This document shows positions 50,287 through 63,664 of a stretch of DNA of 64,000 bases, piece by piece; within the stretch, counting starts at the first letter, position 1; each line of letters opens with the position of its first letter. Origin of the DNA: Deinococcus aerophilus (GTDB lineage Bacteria > Deinococcota > Deinococci > Deinococcales > Deinococcaceae); contig NZ_BMOM01000010.1 in the NCBI RefSeq assembly GCF_014647075.1, positions 33,890-97,889 on the forward strand. The letters run 5' to 3'. The notes under the pieces were generated by a model. That model worked only from the letters and a program-made list of their open reading frames with translations. It ran no database searches and was not told where the DNA came from. The translations under genes were made by a program, and so were the position numbers.

Positions 50287-50589
50287 CAGAAGCTGGGCGG
50301 CATTCCAACGTATGAGCAGGACTCCGATGGGCTGTTCGGGCAGATTCAACGCCTCTATGTCCAGCTTGAGGAGGGGACGGAGTCGCTGGACGAGAACGAC
50401 AGCATGACCCTCATTCGCCTGCAGCCCAAGAACATAGGCGAGGATTATTACAGCGTCACCGACTGGATTCTTGAACTGATCGAGACCCATCTGATCGCCT
50501 CCAGTTGTGTTCGGGATATACCCGGCAGCACCCAAACGGACTGGCTGGAGTTTCTGGACTCCAGGCATCCCGGTCAACTCCGGCGCTGA
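50287..50589 (+). pseudogene. 5'-truncated gene remnant
   Basis: An open frame of 100 codons with protein-like composition (LGGIPTYEQDSDGLFGQ, MTLIRLQPKNIGEDYYSV, DWILELIETHLIASSC) and lower GC than its neighbours. It begins just after a TGA with no ATG, GTG or TTG until M at 50404, leaving at most 61 codons. The pre-ATG part reads as smoothly as the rest, so it looks like the 3' half of a decayed gene. Family not recognised. Confidence 0.55.
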
Positions 50590-50791
50590 CCCTCTCTGGC
50601 ACCACCAACGAGAGAGCCCCCAAAGGCCGTCGTGCGCGCAGCGCGCAGGCCGCACACGGCGTCACGGAGCATGGCGCCGAAGTGGAAATGCTGCCACTCT
50701 CCTCCACCCGCCGCGCCAGAGAACCCCTGCCCAGTGCCAACGTGAGTTCCCCCGCCCCCTGGGGATGGGGGTTCGGGGTGGGGCGAGCCGC
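50590..50791. other. Non-coding stretch before the uvrD stop
   Basis: About 200 bp with no supported gene. It includes a GC-rich near-palindrome (50748-50773, CCCC and GGGG blocks) that may act as the terminator for uvrD on the minus strand. Confidence 0.4.
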
Positions 50792-53017
50792 CTAAACCGG
50801 ACTTAAATTCGCAAACTTCACCAGCAACTTCTTTGTCCCCGCCGACGCGAAATGTACCGTGACCTCCTGCTTGTCCCCGGTGCCCGCCACCGCCAGCACC
50901 TGCCCCTCGCCGAACTTGGGGTGCCGGACCCGCTCGCCGCCCCGGTAGGCCATGCCCGCCGTCATGGGGCTGGTGTTCTTCACGGCAGACGGCACCGGAA
51001 CGGTGGGCCGGTACTGTTTCCAGGTCTTGGCGCGGTACTCGACGACCTGGCCGTAGGGGTCGATGGTATCAAACCCGCCCTCGATCTCCTCCAGAAAACG
51101 GCTGTCCTCGGCGGAATTGGTCTTGCCGAACTGCATGCGGTTCTGTGCGGCGGTCAGAAACAGGCGTTCCATGGCGCGGGTGATGCCCACGTAGAACAGC
51201 CGGCGCTCCTCCTCGATGCCCCCGGCCTCGATAAGCGCCCCCTTGCTGGGCAGCAGCCCCTCCTCGGTGCCCACGATGAAGACCACCGGGAACTCCAGAC
51301 CCTTGGCGTTGTGCAGGGTCATCAGGGTCACGGCGTCCTCGGGCACGTCCCGGTTCTCCTTCTTGGCGCGCATGTCGTCCACGCTGGACAGCAGCGCGGC
51401 GTCGTCCAGAAAGTCCTGGATGGTGCCCTCATTGTCGCCCGACCATTCCTCGGCGGCGTTGATCAGTTCGTCGAGGTTCTCCATGCGAACCTGCCCCTCC
51501 TGACCTTCCTGGCGCAGCAGGTCGAGGTAGCCGCTCGTCTCGATCACAAAGCGCAGGAAACCGCCGGGTTCATAGTTCTCGGCCGCCTCGCTCATGGCGG
51601 CCATCAGCCGGGCAAACTCGACCGGTTTCTGGGCGCCGCGGTCGAGAATGTGGTTCTCCTCGGCCCGGGCGCAGGCGGTCAGCAATGAGGTGCCGTTGAT
51701 GCGTGCCCAGTCCATCAATTTTTCCAGCGCCGTATCGCCGATGCCGCGACGGGGCCGGCCAATGATGCGCCGCAGGGCCACGTCATCGGATGGATTGATG
51801 GCGAGGCGGGCGTAAGCCAGGATGTCGCGGATCTCGCGGCGGTCGTAGAAGCCCACGCCGCCCACGATGCGCGCCGGAATCTGCACGCGGCGCAGCGACT
51901 CCTCCATCACGCGCGACTGCGCGTTGGTGCGGTACAGAATCGCCATCTCCGAGAACCTGCGGCCCTCACCGTGCAGGCGCGTGAGCCACTCGGCCACGAA
52001 ATCGCCCTCCGAACGGTGGTCGGTGGCGCGGTGGAACACCACCGGATGACCGTCCTCCTTGACCGCCCGCAGGGTCTTGTCCAGGCGTTCGGCGTTGTTC
52101 TCGATGAGCCTGTTCGCCAGATTCAGCACGCGGGCGCTGGAGCGGTAGTTGTGCTCCAGCATGTACACCTTCGAATCGGGATAGTCCTTCTGAAAGTCGA
52201 GGATGTTCTGGATGTCCGCGCCCCGGAATTTATAGATCGACTGGTCTGGGTCGCCCACCACCAGCAGGTTCCGGTCCCGGGAGGCCAGCAGCCGGGTCAG
52301 CTCGTACTGGGCCTTGTTGGTGTCCTGATACTCGTCCACATGAATGAACTTCGCCCGGTTCTGCACGGCGCTCAGCACCGCCGGCACTTCCCGGAACAGC
52401 CGCACCGTCTCGGTGATCAGGTCGCCGAAATCGATGGCGTTCTGCCCGCGTTTGCGGCCCTCATAGCGGCGGTAGGCCTCGGCGGCGGCCTCGCGCGGCA
52501 GGCCGCTGATGTACGGCTCGCCGCTGCGGGCGAGGTCGTCGGGCGTCAGCAGATTGCTCTTGGCACGGTCAATGATGCCGCGCAGCACCCGCGGGCTGGT
52601 GTCTGGCCCGATGCCGGGAATGCTGCCCATGACTTCCTTGAAAATGTCGAGCTGATCGTCGTCGTCGTAGATCACGAAGCCGCGCCTGAGGCCGATGTGT
52701 TCGCCGTAGGCCCGCAGAATCCGCACCCCTGCGCTGTGGAAGGTGCTCATCCACAGCCGGTCGGCGCCGGGCATCAGGTGCCGCGCCCGCTCGCGCATTT
52801 CGGCCGCGGCCTTGTTGGTGAAGGTTACGGCCAGGATCTCGCCGGGGTCCGCGCCGTAGTGGGTAATCAGCCGGGCGATGCGGTAGATCAGGGTGCGCGT
52901 CTTGCCACTGCCCGCCCCGGCGATCACCAGCGCGGGGCCGGTGTGGTGGTCGGCGGCCTGCGCCTGCGTCTCGTTGAGCTGGCTTAGAAGGTCGGTCTGG
53001 TCCGGCGCGGAAGTCAC
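50792..53017 (-). CDS. uvrD: DNA helicase UvrD/PcrA
   Basis: Superfamily 1 3'-5' helicase for nucleotide excision and mismatch repair, 741 residues. Motif I VIAGAGSGKTRTL, Ia TFTNKAAAEMRER, II HVDEYQDTNKAQ, III VVGDPDQSIYKFRGAD, IV EHNYRSSARVL, V MTLHNAKGLEFP and VI LFYVGITRAMERLFL are intact. The C-terminal Tudor-like region ends with VRHPKFGEGQVLAVAG. GTG start at 53017: promoter TTGCCA (53046-53051)-N16-TAGACT (53024-53029) ends 6 nt before it, predicting a leaderless mRNA. Confidence 0.96.
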   Translation of the reverse strand: MTSAPDQTDLLSQLNETQAQAADHHTGPALVIAGAGSGKTRTLIYRIARLITHYGADPGEILAVTFTNKAAAEMRERARHLMPGADRLWMSTFHSAGVRILRAYGEHIGLRRGFVIYDDDDQLDIFKEVMGSIPGIGPDTSPRVLRGIIDRAKSNLLTPDDLARSGEPYISGLPREAAAEAYRRYEGRKRGQNAIDFGDLITETVRLFREVPAVLSAVQNRAKFIHVDEYQDTNKAQYELTRLLASRDRNLLVVGDPDQSIYKFRGADIQNILDFQKDYPDSKVYMLEHNYRSSARVLNLANRLIENNAERLDKTLRAVKEDGHPVVFHRATDHRSEGDFVAEWLTRLHGEGRRFSEMAILYRTNAQSRVMEESLRRVQIPARIVGGVGFYDRREIRDILAYARLAINPSDDVALRRIIGRPRRGIGDTALEKLMDWARINGTSLLTACARAEENHILDRGAQKPVEFARLMAAMSEAAENYEPGGFLRFVIETSGYLDLLRQEGQEGQVRMENLDELINAAEEWSGDNEGTIQDFLDDAALLSSVDDMRAKKENRDVPEDAVTLMTLHNAKGLEFPVVFIVGTEEGLLPSKGALIEAGGIEEERRLFYVGITRAMERLFLTAAQNRMQFGKTNSAEDSRFLEEIEGGFDTIDPYGQVVEYRAKTWKQYRPTVPVPSAVKNTSPMTAGMAYRGGERVRHPKFGEGQVLAVAGTGDKQEVTVHFASAGTKKLLVKFANLSPV

Positions 53018-53148
53018 CGCAGGAGTCTATCAGGGTCGGTTCTGCTGGCAACGTAATCGCGGCCGGGGCCAATGCCGACACTCTGCCCCACCGTGTCCCC
53101 GGTCCAGGCACCGCTTTCGCCGCACCTAACCCTGCTACCTTCGCAGAC

Positions 53149-54069
<921 letters not shown>

Positions 54070-54184
54070 GGAACTAAAAAACCAACATAACGTAATCGGG
54101 GCTTCAACCGGACCGACATGGGGGCTCCTATACTCCCCGTGCACCACAACCGGCCCTACCTTCCTGCGGAGGAATCAATAACAT

Positions 54185-57256
<3,072 letters not shown>

Positions 57257-57286
57257 TGCTCCCCCTCATTCCCTTCAGGAGATTCC

Positions 57287-57805
57287 ATGGCCAAGGCACT
57301 TGATTTCACGCCGCGCGAACCCACCCCGCAGGAACGGCTGCACTCCACGGTGGAGGACTCGGCCCCCGCCCTGGAAGAAAGCCTGCGGCTGCTGCGCGAC
57401 CTGCACAACCACGGCGTGCTGGACGTGCTGAGCAAGACCGTGCGCGGCGGCGAGGGGCTGGTGGCCTCCTTGCTGCACATTACCGGGGGCCAGAGCGGCA
57501 CCACCCTGCTGCGCAACACCACCGAACTCGCCAAGGTGCTGTCCACCCTGGACCCCCACGAGGTCAGCGTGCTTGGCAAGGCCATCAGCGTGGGAGTCCA
57601 TGAGGGAGCGCGCAGCGTCGCGCAGGGCAAGCGCTTTGGTGTGGGAGACCTGATGGGCCTGCTGCGCGACCGCGACGTGCAGATCGCGCTGGGCGCGCTG
57701 GTCGGTATTCTCAAGGGTGTGGGGCGTGGGCTGCGCGAGAGCCGCCACGACAGCGCTGCCCATCCGGTCACCAACCAGACCATGGTGGGCCGCGGAACCC
57801 GGTAA
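57287..57805 (+). CDS. DUF1641 protein of the formate dehydrogenase operon
   Basis: 172 residues, predicted helical and cytosolic, with LRLLRDLHNHGVLDVLSKTVRGGEGL and LGALVGILKGVGRGL blocks typical of DUF1641 proteins, which accompany formate dehydrogenase genes in many bacteria. Role unknown; it may assist assembly or membrane contact. AGGAG lies 6 nt before the ATG, 30 bp after fdhA. Confidence 0.85.
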   Translation: MAKALDFTPREPTPQERLHSTVEDSAPALEESLRLLRDLHNHGVLDVLSKTVRGGEGLVASLLHITGGQSGTTLLRNTTELAKVLSTLDPHEVSVLGKAISVGVHEGARSVAQGKRFGVGDLMGLLRDRDVQIALGALVGILKGVGRGLRESRHDSAAHPVTNQTMVGRGTR

Positions 57806-57808
57806 TCC

Positions 57809-58669
57809 GTGAACGATTCCACCGGCCAGGAGGGGCGCACCGAAGAATCATTCCCGGTGCGCCCCTCCGCACCGTCCGGCCCACACACCGAATTGCCTGT
57901 GGTGCGCTATCCCTCCGGCCAGCACCATGCAGACGCAGTGGCCACCGAGGAACCGCTGGAACTGCGGCTGGCCACCCCGGACGGGGCCATCACCCTGGGG
58001 GTCCTGATGCGGACGCCCGGGCACGACCGCGCCCTGCTGACCGGGTGGCTTGTGTCCGAGGGTCTGCTGCCGGAGCAGTTCGATCTCGCACCGGACGAGG
58101 AGAATGCCAATGTCTGGCATCTGCGTACCCCGGAGCATGTACGCCTCGCGGCGGGGGCACGTTTAAGCGTGTCCTCCAGCGCCTGCGGCGTTTGCGGCTC
58201 GGGCAGCATTGAGCAGCTTGCCGTCCGGGCGGGGCCTCCCCGCTGGACCGGCGGCCCACTGACGGCGCAGACCCTGTGCGCCCTGCCGGAACAGTTGCGG
58301 GCCGCCCAGCCGGGGTTCGCCGCCTCGGGGGGGCTGCATGGTGCCGGCCTGTTCACTCTGCACGGCGAGGCGCTGTGCGTCTTCGAGGATGTGGGGCGAC
58401 ACAACGCCGTGGACAAGGTGGTGGGCTGGGCGCAGGAACGGGCCCTTCTACCCCTGGACACCCACGTGCTGGTGGTGAGCAGCCGGGCGGGTTTCGAGAT
58501 TGCTCAGAAGGCCGTCACCGCCGGCATCGCGGTGGTGGTGGCGGTGGGCGCGGCCACCACGCTGGCGGTGGATACCGCAGCCACCTTTGATCTGACCCTG
58601 TGCGGCTTCGTCCGGGACGGCCGGTTGACGGTCTATACCGGAGGCCAACGATTAAACATCAAAGAGTAG
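57809..58669 (+). CDS. fdhD: Formate dehydrogenase sulfurtransferase FdhD
   Basis: 286 residues. Passes sulfur from IscS to the Mo cofactor so that the adjacent FdhA becomes active. The catalytic pair is in SSSACGVCGSGSIEQL; VFEDVGRHNAVDKVVGWA and VVSSRAGFEIAQKAVTAGI are the other signatures. GTG start 3 bp after the DUF1641 stop. A hairpin with a T-rich tail follows. Confidence 0.94.
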   Translation: MNDSTGQEGRTEESFPVRPSAPSGPHTELPVVRYPSGQHHADAVATEEPLELRLATPDGAITLGVLMRTPGHDRALLTGWLVSEGLLPEQFDLAPDEENANVWHLRTPEHVRLAAGARLSVSSSACGVCGSGSIEQLAVRAGPPRWTGGPLTAQTLCALPEQLRAAQPGFAASGGLHGAGLFTLHGEALCVFEDVGRHNAVDKVVGWAQERALLPLDTHVLVVSSRAGFEIAQKAVTAGIAVVVAVGAATTLAVDTAATFDLTLCGFVRDGRLTVYTGGQRLNIKE

Positions 58670-58685
58670 TCCAGCACCCCTTGTG

Positions 58686-58710
58686 TGCCACTTTAAACGT
58701 GGCATATTTT
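58686..58710 (+). terminator. Terminator after fdhD
   Basis: TGCCAC (58686-58691) pairs with GTGGCA (58699-58704) over a 7-nt loop and is followed by TATTTT. It separates the fdh genes from the transporter, which then needs its own promoter; an operator role is an alternative. Confidence 0.6.
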
Positions 58711-58813
58711 CGGCGGCTTACAACTTCACTTTTTAAAGTCCGTCCCCCGTTCGCAGCGGGGTCAGCATGCCGTGACGCGGCTCCGCATTCTCAACAGCCC
58801 TGAGGAGATCTGC

Positions 58814-60229
58814 ATGGGATTCCTGGACCGTGAACATTCAATAGCCCCCGCCGGCTGGAGCCGCTGGCTGGTACCCCCCGCTGCGCTCGCCGTACACCTG
58901 AGCATCGGACAGATCTACGGATACTCGGTGTTCAACAAACCCATGACCCGCCTGATCAGCGGGGACCTGAAGGCCGAGACCGGCGCCGCCGGCGACTGGT
59001 CCCTGTTTCAGGTTGGTCTGATCTTCAGCGTGGCCTTGTTCTTCCTGGGAGCAAGCAGCGCGCTGTTTGGCAAATGGGTGGAACGCGAGGGGCCCCGCAA
59101 GACCATGTTCACGAGTGCGCTGCTGTTCTGCGGCGGCTTTTTTGTGGCGGCCCTGGGGGTCAGCACCCATCAGCTGTGGCTGATTATTCTGGGCAACGGT
59201 GTCCTGGGCGGCATCGGGCTGGGACTGGGCTACATCAGTCCGGTCAGCACCCTGATCAAGTGGTTCCCCGACCGACCCGGTCTGGCCACCGGCATGGCCA
59301 TCATGGGCTTTGGCGGCGGCGCACTCATCGGCAGCCCGCTGGGCACCACCCTGATGACCCGGTTTATCGGTGACGGCACGCTGGGCGTCGGCACCACCTT
59401 CCTGATCATGGGCGCGGTGTACCTCGTGTTCATGATGCTGGGAGCCTTTCTCGTGCGCGTGCCGGCCGAGGGCTGGCGGCCCGCCGGCTGGACCCCGGTG
59501 GTCCGGCAGGCCGGCGGCATGATCTCGGTGAACAACGTCATGGTCGATCAGGCCATGCGCACCCCACAGTTCTGGCTGCTGTTTGCCGTGCTGTTCCTCA
59601 ACGTCACCGCCGGCATCGGGGTGCTCGGGCAGGCCAGCGTCATGATTCAGGAGATGTTCAGTGACAAGGTGCTGGGGAGCGGCAACGGGGTCACGGCCGC
59701 CGCCGCCGCCGGCTTCGTGGGCCTGCTGAGCATCTTCAACATGGCCGGGCGCTTTATCTGGAGCAGCACGAGTGATCGCCTGGGCCGCAAGCCCACCTAC
59801 ATGATCTTCTTTGCGCTGGGCGCTGTGCTGTACTTCCTGATTCCGCTGTTCGGCCAGATGGGCAGTCTGGTGCTGTTCGTGGCCGGCTTCTGCGTGATCA
59901 TCAGCATGTACGGCGGCGGCTTCGCTACGGTGCCCGCCTACCTGCGCGACCTGTTCGGGACCGCCAACGTCGGCGCCATCCACGGACGGCTGCTGCTCGC
60001 CTGGAGTGCGGCCGCCGTCGTTGGGCCCACGCTGCTCAACGGCTTCCGGGACCGGCAGATCGCCGCCGGCATTCCCGCGGCCCAGGCCTACAGCACGGTC
60101 ATGTACGTCATGGCGGCGCTGCTCGTCGTGGGCTTCATCTGCAACCTGATGATCCGGCCCATCGCCAGCCGCTTCTGGGCCGAGCAGTCTGCGGCCGTGC
60201 CCGGCGCCACCCCCACCGGCAACGACTGA
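58814..60229 (+). CDS. MFS transporter, oxalate/formate antiporter family (OxlT-like)
   Basis: 471 residues with twelve predicted helices. AVHLSIGQIYGYSVFNKPMT in helix 1, GNGVLGGIGLGLGYISPVSTLIKWFPDRPGLATG and WSSTSDRLGRKPTYMIFF are the family's motifs. Position next to formate dehydrogenase suggests transport of formate, oxalate or a related carboxylate. The ATG at 58814 has AGGAG 8 nt upstream; an upstream GTG frame extension is rejected. Confidence 0.88.
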   Translation: MGFLDREHSIAPAGWSRWLVPPAALAVHLSIGQIYGYSVFNKPMTRLISGDLKAETGAAGDWSLFQVGLIFSVALFFLGASSALFGKWVEREGPRKTMFTSALLFCGGFFVAALGVSTHQLWLIILGNGVLGGIGLGLGYISPVSTLIKWFPDRPGLATGMAIMGFGGGALIGSPLGTTLMTRFIGDGTLGVGTTFLIMGAVYLVFMMLGAFLVRVPAEGWRPAGWTPVVRQAGGMISVNNVMVDQAMRTPQFWLLFAVLFLNVTAGIGVLGQASVMIQEMFSDKVLGSGNGVTAAAAAGFVGLLSIFNMAGRFIWSSTSDRLGRKPTYMIFFALGAVLYFLIPLFGQMGSLVLFVAGFCVIISMYGGGFATVPAYLRDLFGTANVGAIHGRLLLAWSAAAVVGPTLLNGFRDRQIAAGIPAAQAYSTVMYVMAALLVVGFICNLMIRPIASRFWAEQSAAVPGATPTGND

Positions 60230-60256
60230 GCCTCCGCGCCTTTCTCTGGAGACCCC

Positions 60257-60376
60257 ATGAACCAGAACCGTGAAGTTTCACCCGCCCTGATCTACATTGC
60301 CTGGACCGTCGTTGCCCTACCGCTGGCGTGGGGTGTCTACCAGACCCTGATCAAGGTCGCGCAGCTGTTCAGCTGA
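60257..60376 (+). CDS. 39-residue membrane peptide, small partner of the MFS transporter
   Basis: Begins 27 bp after the transporter stop with GGAG 6-9 nt before the ATG, and ends before a strong terminator. The peptide has a polar start (MNQNREVSPA) and one membrane helix (LIYIAWTVVALPLAWGVYQTL). Short proteins of this type are annotated next to oxalate/formate-type MFS transporters as a small subunit; I match it by position and pattern, not by a search. Confidence 0.75.
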   Translation: MNQNREVSPALIYIAWTVVALPLAWGVYQTLIKVAQLFS

Positions 60377-60402
60377 GTCCAGTTTTTCCATACGTCTGAA
60401 TG

Positions 60403-60432
60403 CACGGCCGCCCCAAGATTGGGGCGGCCGTG
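60403..60432 (+). terminator. Terminator of the MFS transporter transcript
   Basis: Perfect 12-bp inverted repeat CACGGCCGCCCC (60403-60414) and GGGGCGGCCGTG (60421-60432), extended by one A-T pair, followed by TTGTTG. Also usable by the convergent exonuclease gene. Confidence 0.85.
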
Positions 60433-60458
60433 TTGTTGAGCGGAGCTGCCGACCGCCT

Positions 60459-61040
60459 TCAATCCCGTTGACCCGGCCCAGCCCCCACCAATTTCAGCAG
60501 CTCCACATATACCCTGGCCGTGGCCGTGGCGTCCTCCAGAGCGTCGTGGGCCGTGTAACCAATGCCAAAGTGTTTGGTCAGCTGGGAAAGCGGGGTACCC
60601 ACGGTATGGGGCAGCACTCCGGCGTGAATCAGAAACTGGGCTGTCAGCTTGGTGTCCACGTGGCCGCGCCGGAAGACCCGGCCCAGATCCGGCAGCAGCG
60701 GACGCACAAAGCGCAGGTCGAAATCAAAGTTGTGGCCTCCCAGCATTACCCGGCCCACTTCCGCCGCATAGTCACGCACCTGCTGCGCGATCTCCTCGGA
60801 CGGCTGTGCGGCCTGATCATGCGCCAGCAGGTCAATCCCGGTGACGGCCAGCGCTCCCGGCTCCACGCAATACTCGGAATGCTTGACGAACAGGTGCAGC
60901 GGGCGGGTGATCTGCCCGGCCTCGTCCAGCGTCACCAGCCCCAGGGTGAGCAGCGGATGCCGGGCCGGGTCCCGTCCCCCGGTTTCCACATCCAGAAAGA
61001 TGATGGGCTGACGCAGCGTGGGCGGCAGGACTTCGGACAT
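60459..61040 (-). CDS. DEDDh-family 3'-5' exonuclease
   Basis: 193 residues. Exo I FLDVETGG, Exo [11 protein letters not shown], and Exo [16 protein letters not shown] give the D-E-D-D-h set of DnaQ/RNase T-like nucleases. It is a stand-alone domain, so could trim DNA or RNA rather than proofread with a polymerase. TAGGCT (61046-61051) is 5 nt before the ATG. Confidence 0.88.
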   Translation of the reverse strand: MSEVLPPTLRQPIIFLDVETGGRDPARHPLLTLGLVTLDEAGQITRPLHLFVKHSEYCVEPGALAVTGIDLLAHDQAAQPSEEIAQQVRDYAAEVGRVMLGGHNFDFDLRFVRPLLPDLGRVFRRGHVDTKLTAQFLIHAGVLPHTVGTPLSQLTKHFGIGYTAHDALEDATATARVYVELLKLVGAGPGQRD

Positions 61041-61048
61041 GCGGCAGC

Positions 61049-61663
61049 CTACAGTGCCGGACGGGGCACACGGGTCATCTGCAGGCGGCGGCGCACCAGC
61101 GGGTGCGGGTCGCGCCTCAGCTGACCCAGGACCTCGGGCGGCAGATCGAACCGGGCAGACACCGACAGGCGCACGCTGTATTCCTCATCGGCCGAGAGCC
61201 GCTCGATCAGTTCGGGCGGCAGGTCGGGATGCTGGGCGACCGCCGCGCGCAGCTGCCACTCGCGCCGACCAGCCAGTTGCCGCAGCCGTTCCGGGCTGAG
61301 CCGGGCCCGCCCCGCCACCGCCCAGCGGGCCTGCGGCTCGGGGTGGCGCATGGCGAGGTCCTGCACCCACTCGGGGGCCGCTTCCACAGCGGCCAGGCGC
61401 GCCACCGTCAGCCCCGACCATGTCCGAATCTGTCCCATCTGGGCCAGCCGCAGCAGCGGCAGGGCAGGATTGTCCAGCACCGCTTCCGGGTAGCGGGCCG
61501 CGAGCTCACCCAGAACCTCAATGGGGGTATTGGGATGACGGGCCACGGCTTCCAGCACGGGAACCGGTGTGGCGCTGCGGGCCAGCCGGGTCAGTTCGGC
61601 GGCGGTGGCGCGGGGCGCCGGCAGCGCCGGAGCGGACGGCAGGACAGCTTCGTGCACAGGCAT
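61049..61663 (-). CDS. Short leucine-rich-variant (LRV) repeat protein
   Basis: 204 residues, paralogous to the 466-residue protein at 48396. The shared block reads [23 protein letters not shown] then [11 protein letters not shown], followed by about five LRV repeats ([34 protein letters not shown]). It ends 8 bp before the exonuclease start, so the two form a transcription unit, and CACAAT (61670-61675) lies 6 nt before its ATG. Function unknown. Confidence 0.8.
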   Translation of the reverse strand: MPVHEAVLPSAPALPAPRATAAELTRLARSATPVPVLEAVARHPNTPIEVLGELAARYPEAVLDNPALPLLRLAQMGQIRTWSGLTVARLAAVEAAPEWVQDLAMRHPEPQARWAVAGRARLSPERLRQLAGRREWQLRAAVAQHPDLPPELIERLSADEEYSVRLSVSARFDLPPEVLGQLRRDPHPLVRRRLQMTRVPRPAL

Positions 61664-61827
61664 TGCTCCATTGTGTTCCGGCCGCTGCCTCCTGCAACAG
61701 CGCCGCGGTTACCAAAGGCCGGCAGGGCAGCCAAAGATGACCGCCCGCCGGGTACAGCCCCGCTCCTGTCTGCAGCATGGGGCAGTGCCGCTTGACCCCA
61801 CCCTCGCCCGCACGGTCTGTCCTGGGG

Positions 61828-62625
61828 CTACCGGGCGGGCAAGCCGCCAAGAAAGTCCCGCACCGCTCCCAGGATGGCCAGTTCCGCCGCCGCGCGGGTC
61901 ACGGTGGGCAAACCATCCTCCTTCTGCGGGCCATACCGACCAAAAAAACTGTGGACGGCACCGGGAATCACCGTCAGCCGGGCGCCGTCGGGTAGCCGCT
62001 TCAGGCCGCTGCGCACGTTCGCCGGATCGGCCACCGCGTCCTCGCCCGCAAGCAACGTCAGCACCGGCAGGGTGCGGTCCCTCAGACTCACGTTGTCTGG
62101 CGGATACGCGCCCATCAGGATCAAGCCGTCAATCTGGTCGGGACGGCCCACGGCGTACTGCACCGCCATGGCTCCGCCCAGGGAATGCCCCGCCAGAACC
62201 ACCCGTTTGCCCACGCCAAACTTGCTGATCAGTGCGTCGGCACGGTTCACGCCGGTCACGGCCAGGTCCACGGGAAACACGGGAATCATGGTCTGTACGC
62301 CGTCGGTGGCCAGTGCGCGGCCCAGCCACTCGTAGGCCTGTGGGCGCACCAGACCGCCCGGATAAAAAATGAGGAGCGTCGTCGCTTCCCCGGCAGGACG
62401 GATGTTGATGAACGCACCACCCTCGTTTTCCAGCGTAGAACTTGCATTCATCCCATGTCCAGCCGGCGGCACGGCGTCCTGGCCGATCACCAGCGGAGGC
62501 CGGATCAGCACCCCCTGGGCCAGCGCCAGCAGATAGCCCACGCCCAGAGCCAGGATCATCCCCAGAGCCCTACACAGGCGGGGCGGCAGGGTGAGGCGCC
62601 GTATCCGGCGGCGTGGTCGCAGCAT
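61828..62625 (-). CDS. Membrane-anchored or secreted alpha/beta hydrolase
   Basis: 265 residues from ATG 62625. A basic N-terminus and one hydrophobic helix (LGMILALGVGYLLALAQGVLI) act as a signal anchor. The nucleophile elbow is AGHSLGG; catalytic Asp in LLAGEDAVAD and His in VIPGAVHSFFGRYG are in the expected order, in the pattern of Abhydrolase_5-like enzymes. TATGCT (62632-62637) is 6 nt before this ATG, which decides it over the ATG six codons upstream. Confidence 0.85.
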   Translation of the reverse strand: MLRPRRRIRRLTLPPRLCRALGMILALGVGYLLALAQGVLIRPPLVIGQDAVPPAGHGMNASSTLENEGGAFINIRPAGEATTLLIFYPGGLVRPQAYEWLGRALATDGVQTMIPVFPVDLAVTGVNRADALISKFGVGKRVVLAGHSLGGAMAVQYAVGRPDQIDGLILMGAYPPDNVSLRDRTLPVLTLLAGEDAVADPANVRSGLKRLPDGARLTVIPGAVHSFFGRYGPQKEDGLPTVTRAAAELAILGAVRDFLGGLPAR

Positions 62626-62704
62626 ATCCACAGCATAGGACACCGACAGGACAGCAAAAACCGCGCTCCAGCAGAGCGCGGTCGGAACAGTGGAACGGGG
62701 TGGT

Positions 62705-63664
62705 TTAGCGGCGGGGAGCAGCGGTGACCGTCGAGACGCTCGTGGTCGCGGCGCTGCGGGCGCCGAAGATGCTGGCCAGCAGGGTTAGGCCGGCCACCAG
62801 CAGCCAGCCCCAGCCGGCGGTGCTCGCCGCACCGCGGGCAGCAGCCTCGGCATTCTCCACAGCCTGGTTGGCCTGGGTTTCAATGCGGTTCACCGACTGG
62901 TTGAGCTCATTCTGCACTTCGGTCGCCTGGGCGTTCGTCAGGCCCTGGCGCTCCAGACGGGTCACGAACTGCGGGCCAGTCAGCGCCTGCTTGATGGCGT
63001 CAATGCGGGCCTGGGCAAAGTCGGTGATGTTGGCCAGATCCACGGCACCCAGATCGTTCTGGGCGCGGCGCACAATCCCGGTCACTACATCGGCCGTGGC
63101 CGAGATCTGCTCCTGGCTCAGATCGCTGGTGTTCTCGGCGATCAGCGCCTCCACGTCATTCGGAGTGATGTTGTTGAAGAAGTTCTGCAGGTTGGGCATC
63201 TGCACGTTGTCGGCTGCATTGGCCGCCGCACCGGTCGCCGCGCTCACGACGTTGCCCGCCGTGCCCACCAGATTGCTGGCCGTGCCCACGACCCGCGAGG
63301 CGCTGTTGAAGGCAAACATGGTGGTGAGCAGCACCAGAACGCCGCCGGTGATCAGGCCGGTCAGGGTGGCGTCGTCGTTGGTCATGGCGGCAATACCGTC
63401 GTCGCTGCGGGTGGCAGGCGCACTCGCACGCACGGCGGTCAGGCCCGCGAGGTACGCACCGACCAGCGCGGCGATGCCGGTCCAGATGGCGGCGGCAATG
63501 CCCACGCCCGTCAGGGTCAGGCCGGTCAGGGCGGTGATGATCAGGCCCAGGGCAATCACGGTCAGGGTGGACACCAGTCCCATTACCAAGCCGGCGATGA
63601 TTCCACGCCAGGACAGGCGGTGAGAAAGTGGATCTCGGTTCAGTGGATCTCGGTTTACGGTCAT
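62705..63664 (-). CDS. Membrane protein of unknown function
   Basis: 319 residues. Helices near 22-45, 52-77 and 103-120 form a membrane part, followed by an Ala/Asn-rich helical region (about 125-265, probable coiled coil, with NDVEALIAENTSDLSQEQISATADVV) and a last helix (AGWGWLLVAGLTLLASIFGA). The N-terminus holds a tandem NRDPLNRDPL from a 15-bp direct repeat (near 63637-63655). AAGGAGT lies 6 nt before the ATG. I recognise no family. Confidence 0.75.
   Translation of the reverse strand: MTVNRDPLNRDPLSHRLSWRGIIAGLVMGLVSTLTVIALGLIITALTGLTLTGVGIAAAIWTGIAALVGAYLAGLTAVRASAPATRSDDGIAAMTNDDATLTGLITGGVLVLLTTMFAFNSASRVVGTASNLVGTAGNVVSAATGAAANAADNVQMPNLQNFFNNITPNDVEALIAENTSDLSQEQISATADVVTGIVRRAQNDLGAVDLANITDFAQARIDAIKQALTGPQFVTRLERQGLTNAQATEVQNELNQSVNRIETQANQAVENAEAAARGAASTAGWGWLLVAGLTLLASIFGARSAATTSVSTVTAAPRR

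Noticed and set aside
50404..50589. 61-codon ORF as an intact gene
   Set aside because: No ribosome site or close -10 box, and the frame continues protein-like upstream of the ATG, so a truncated remnant fits better.
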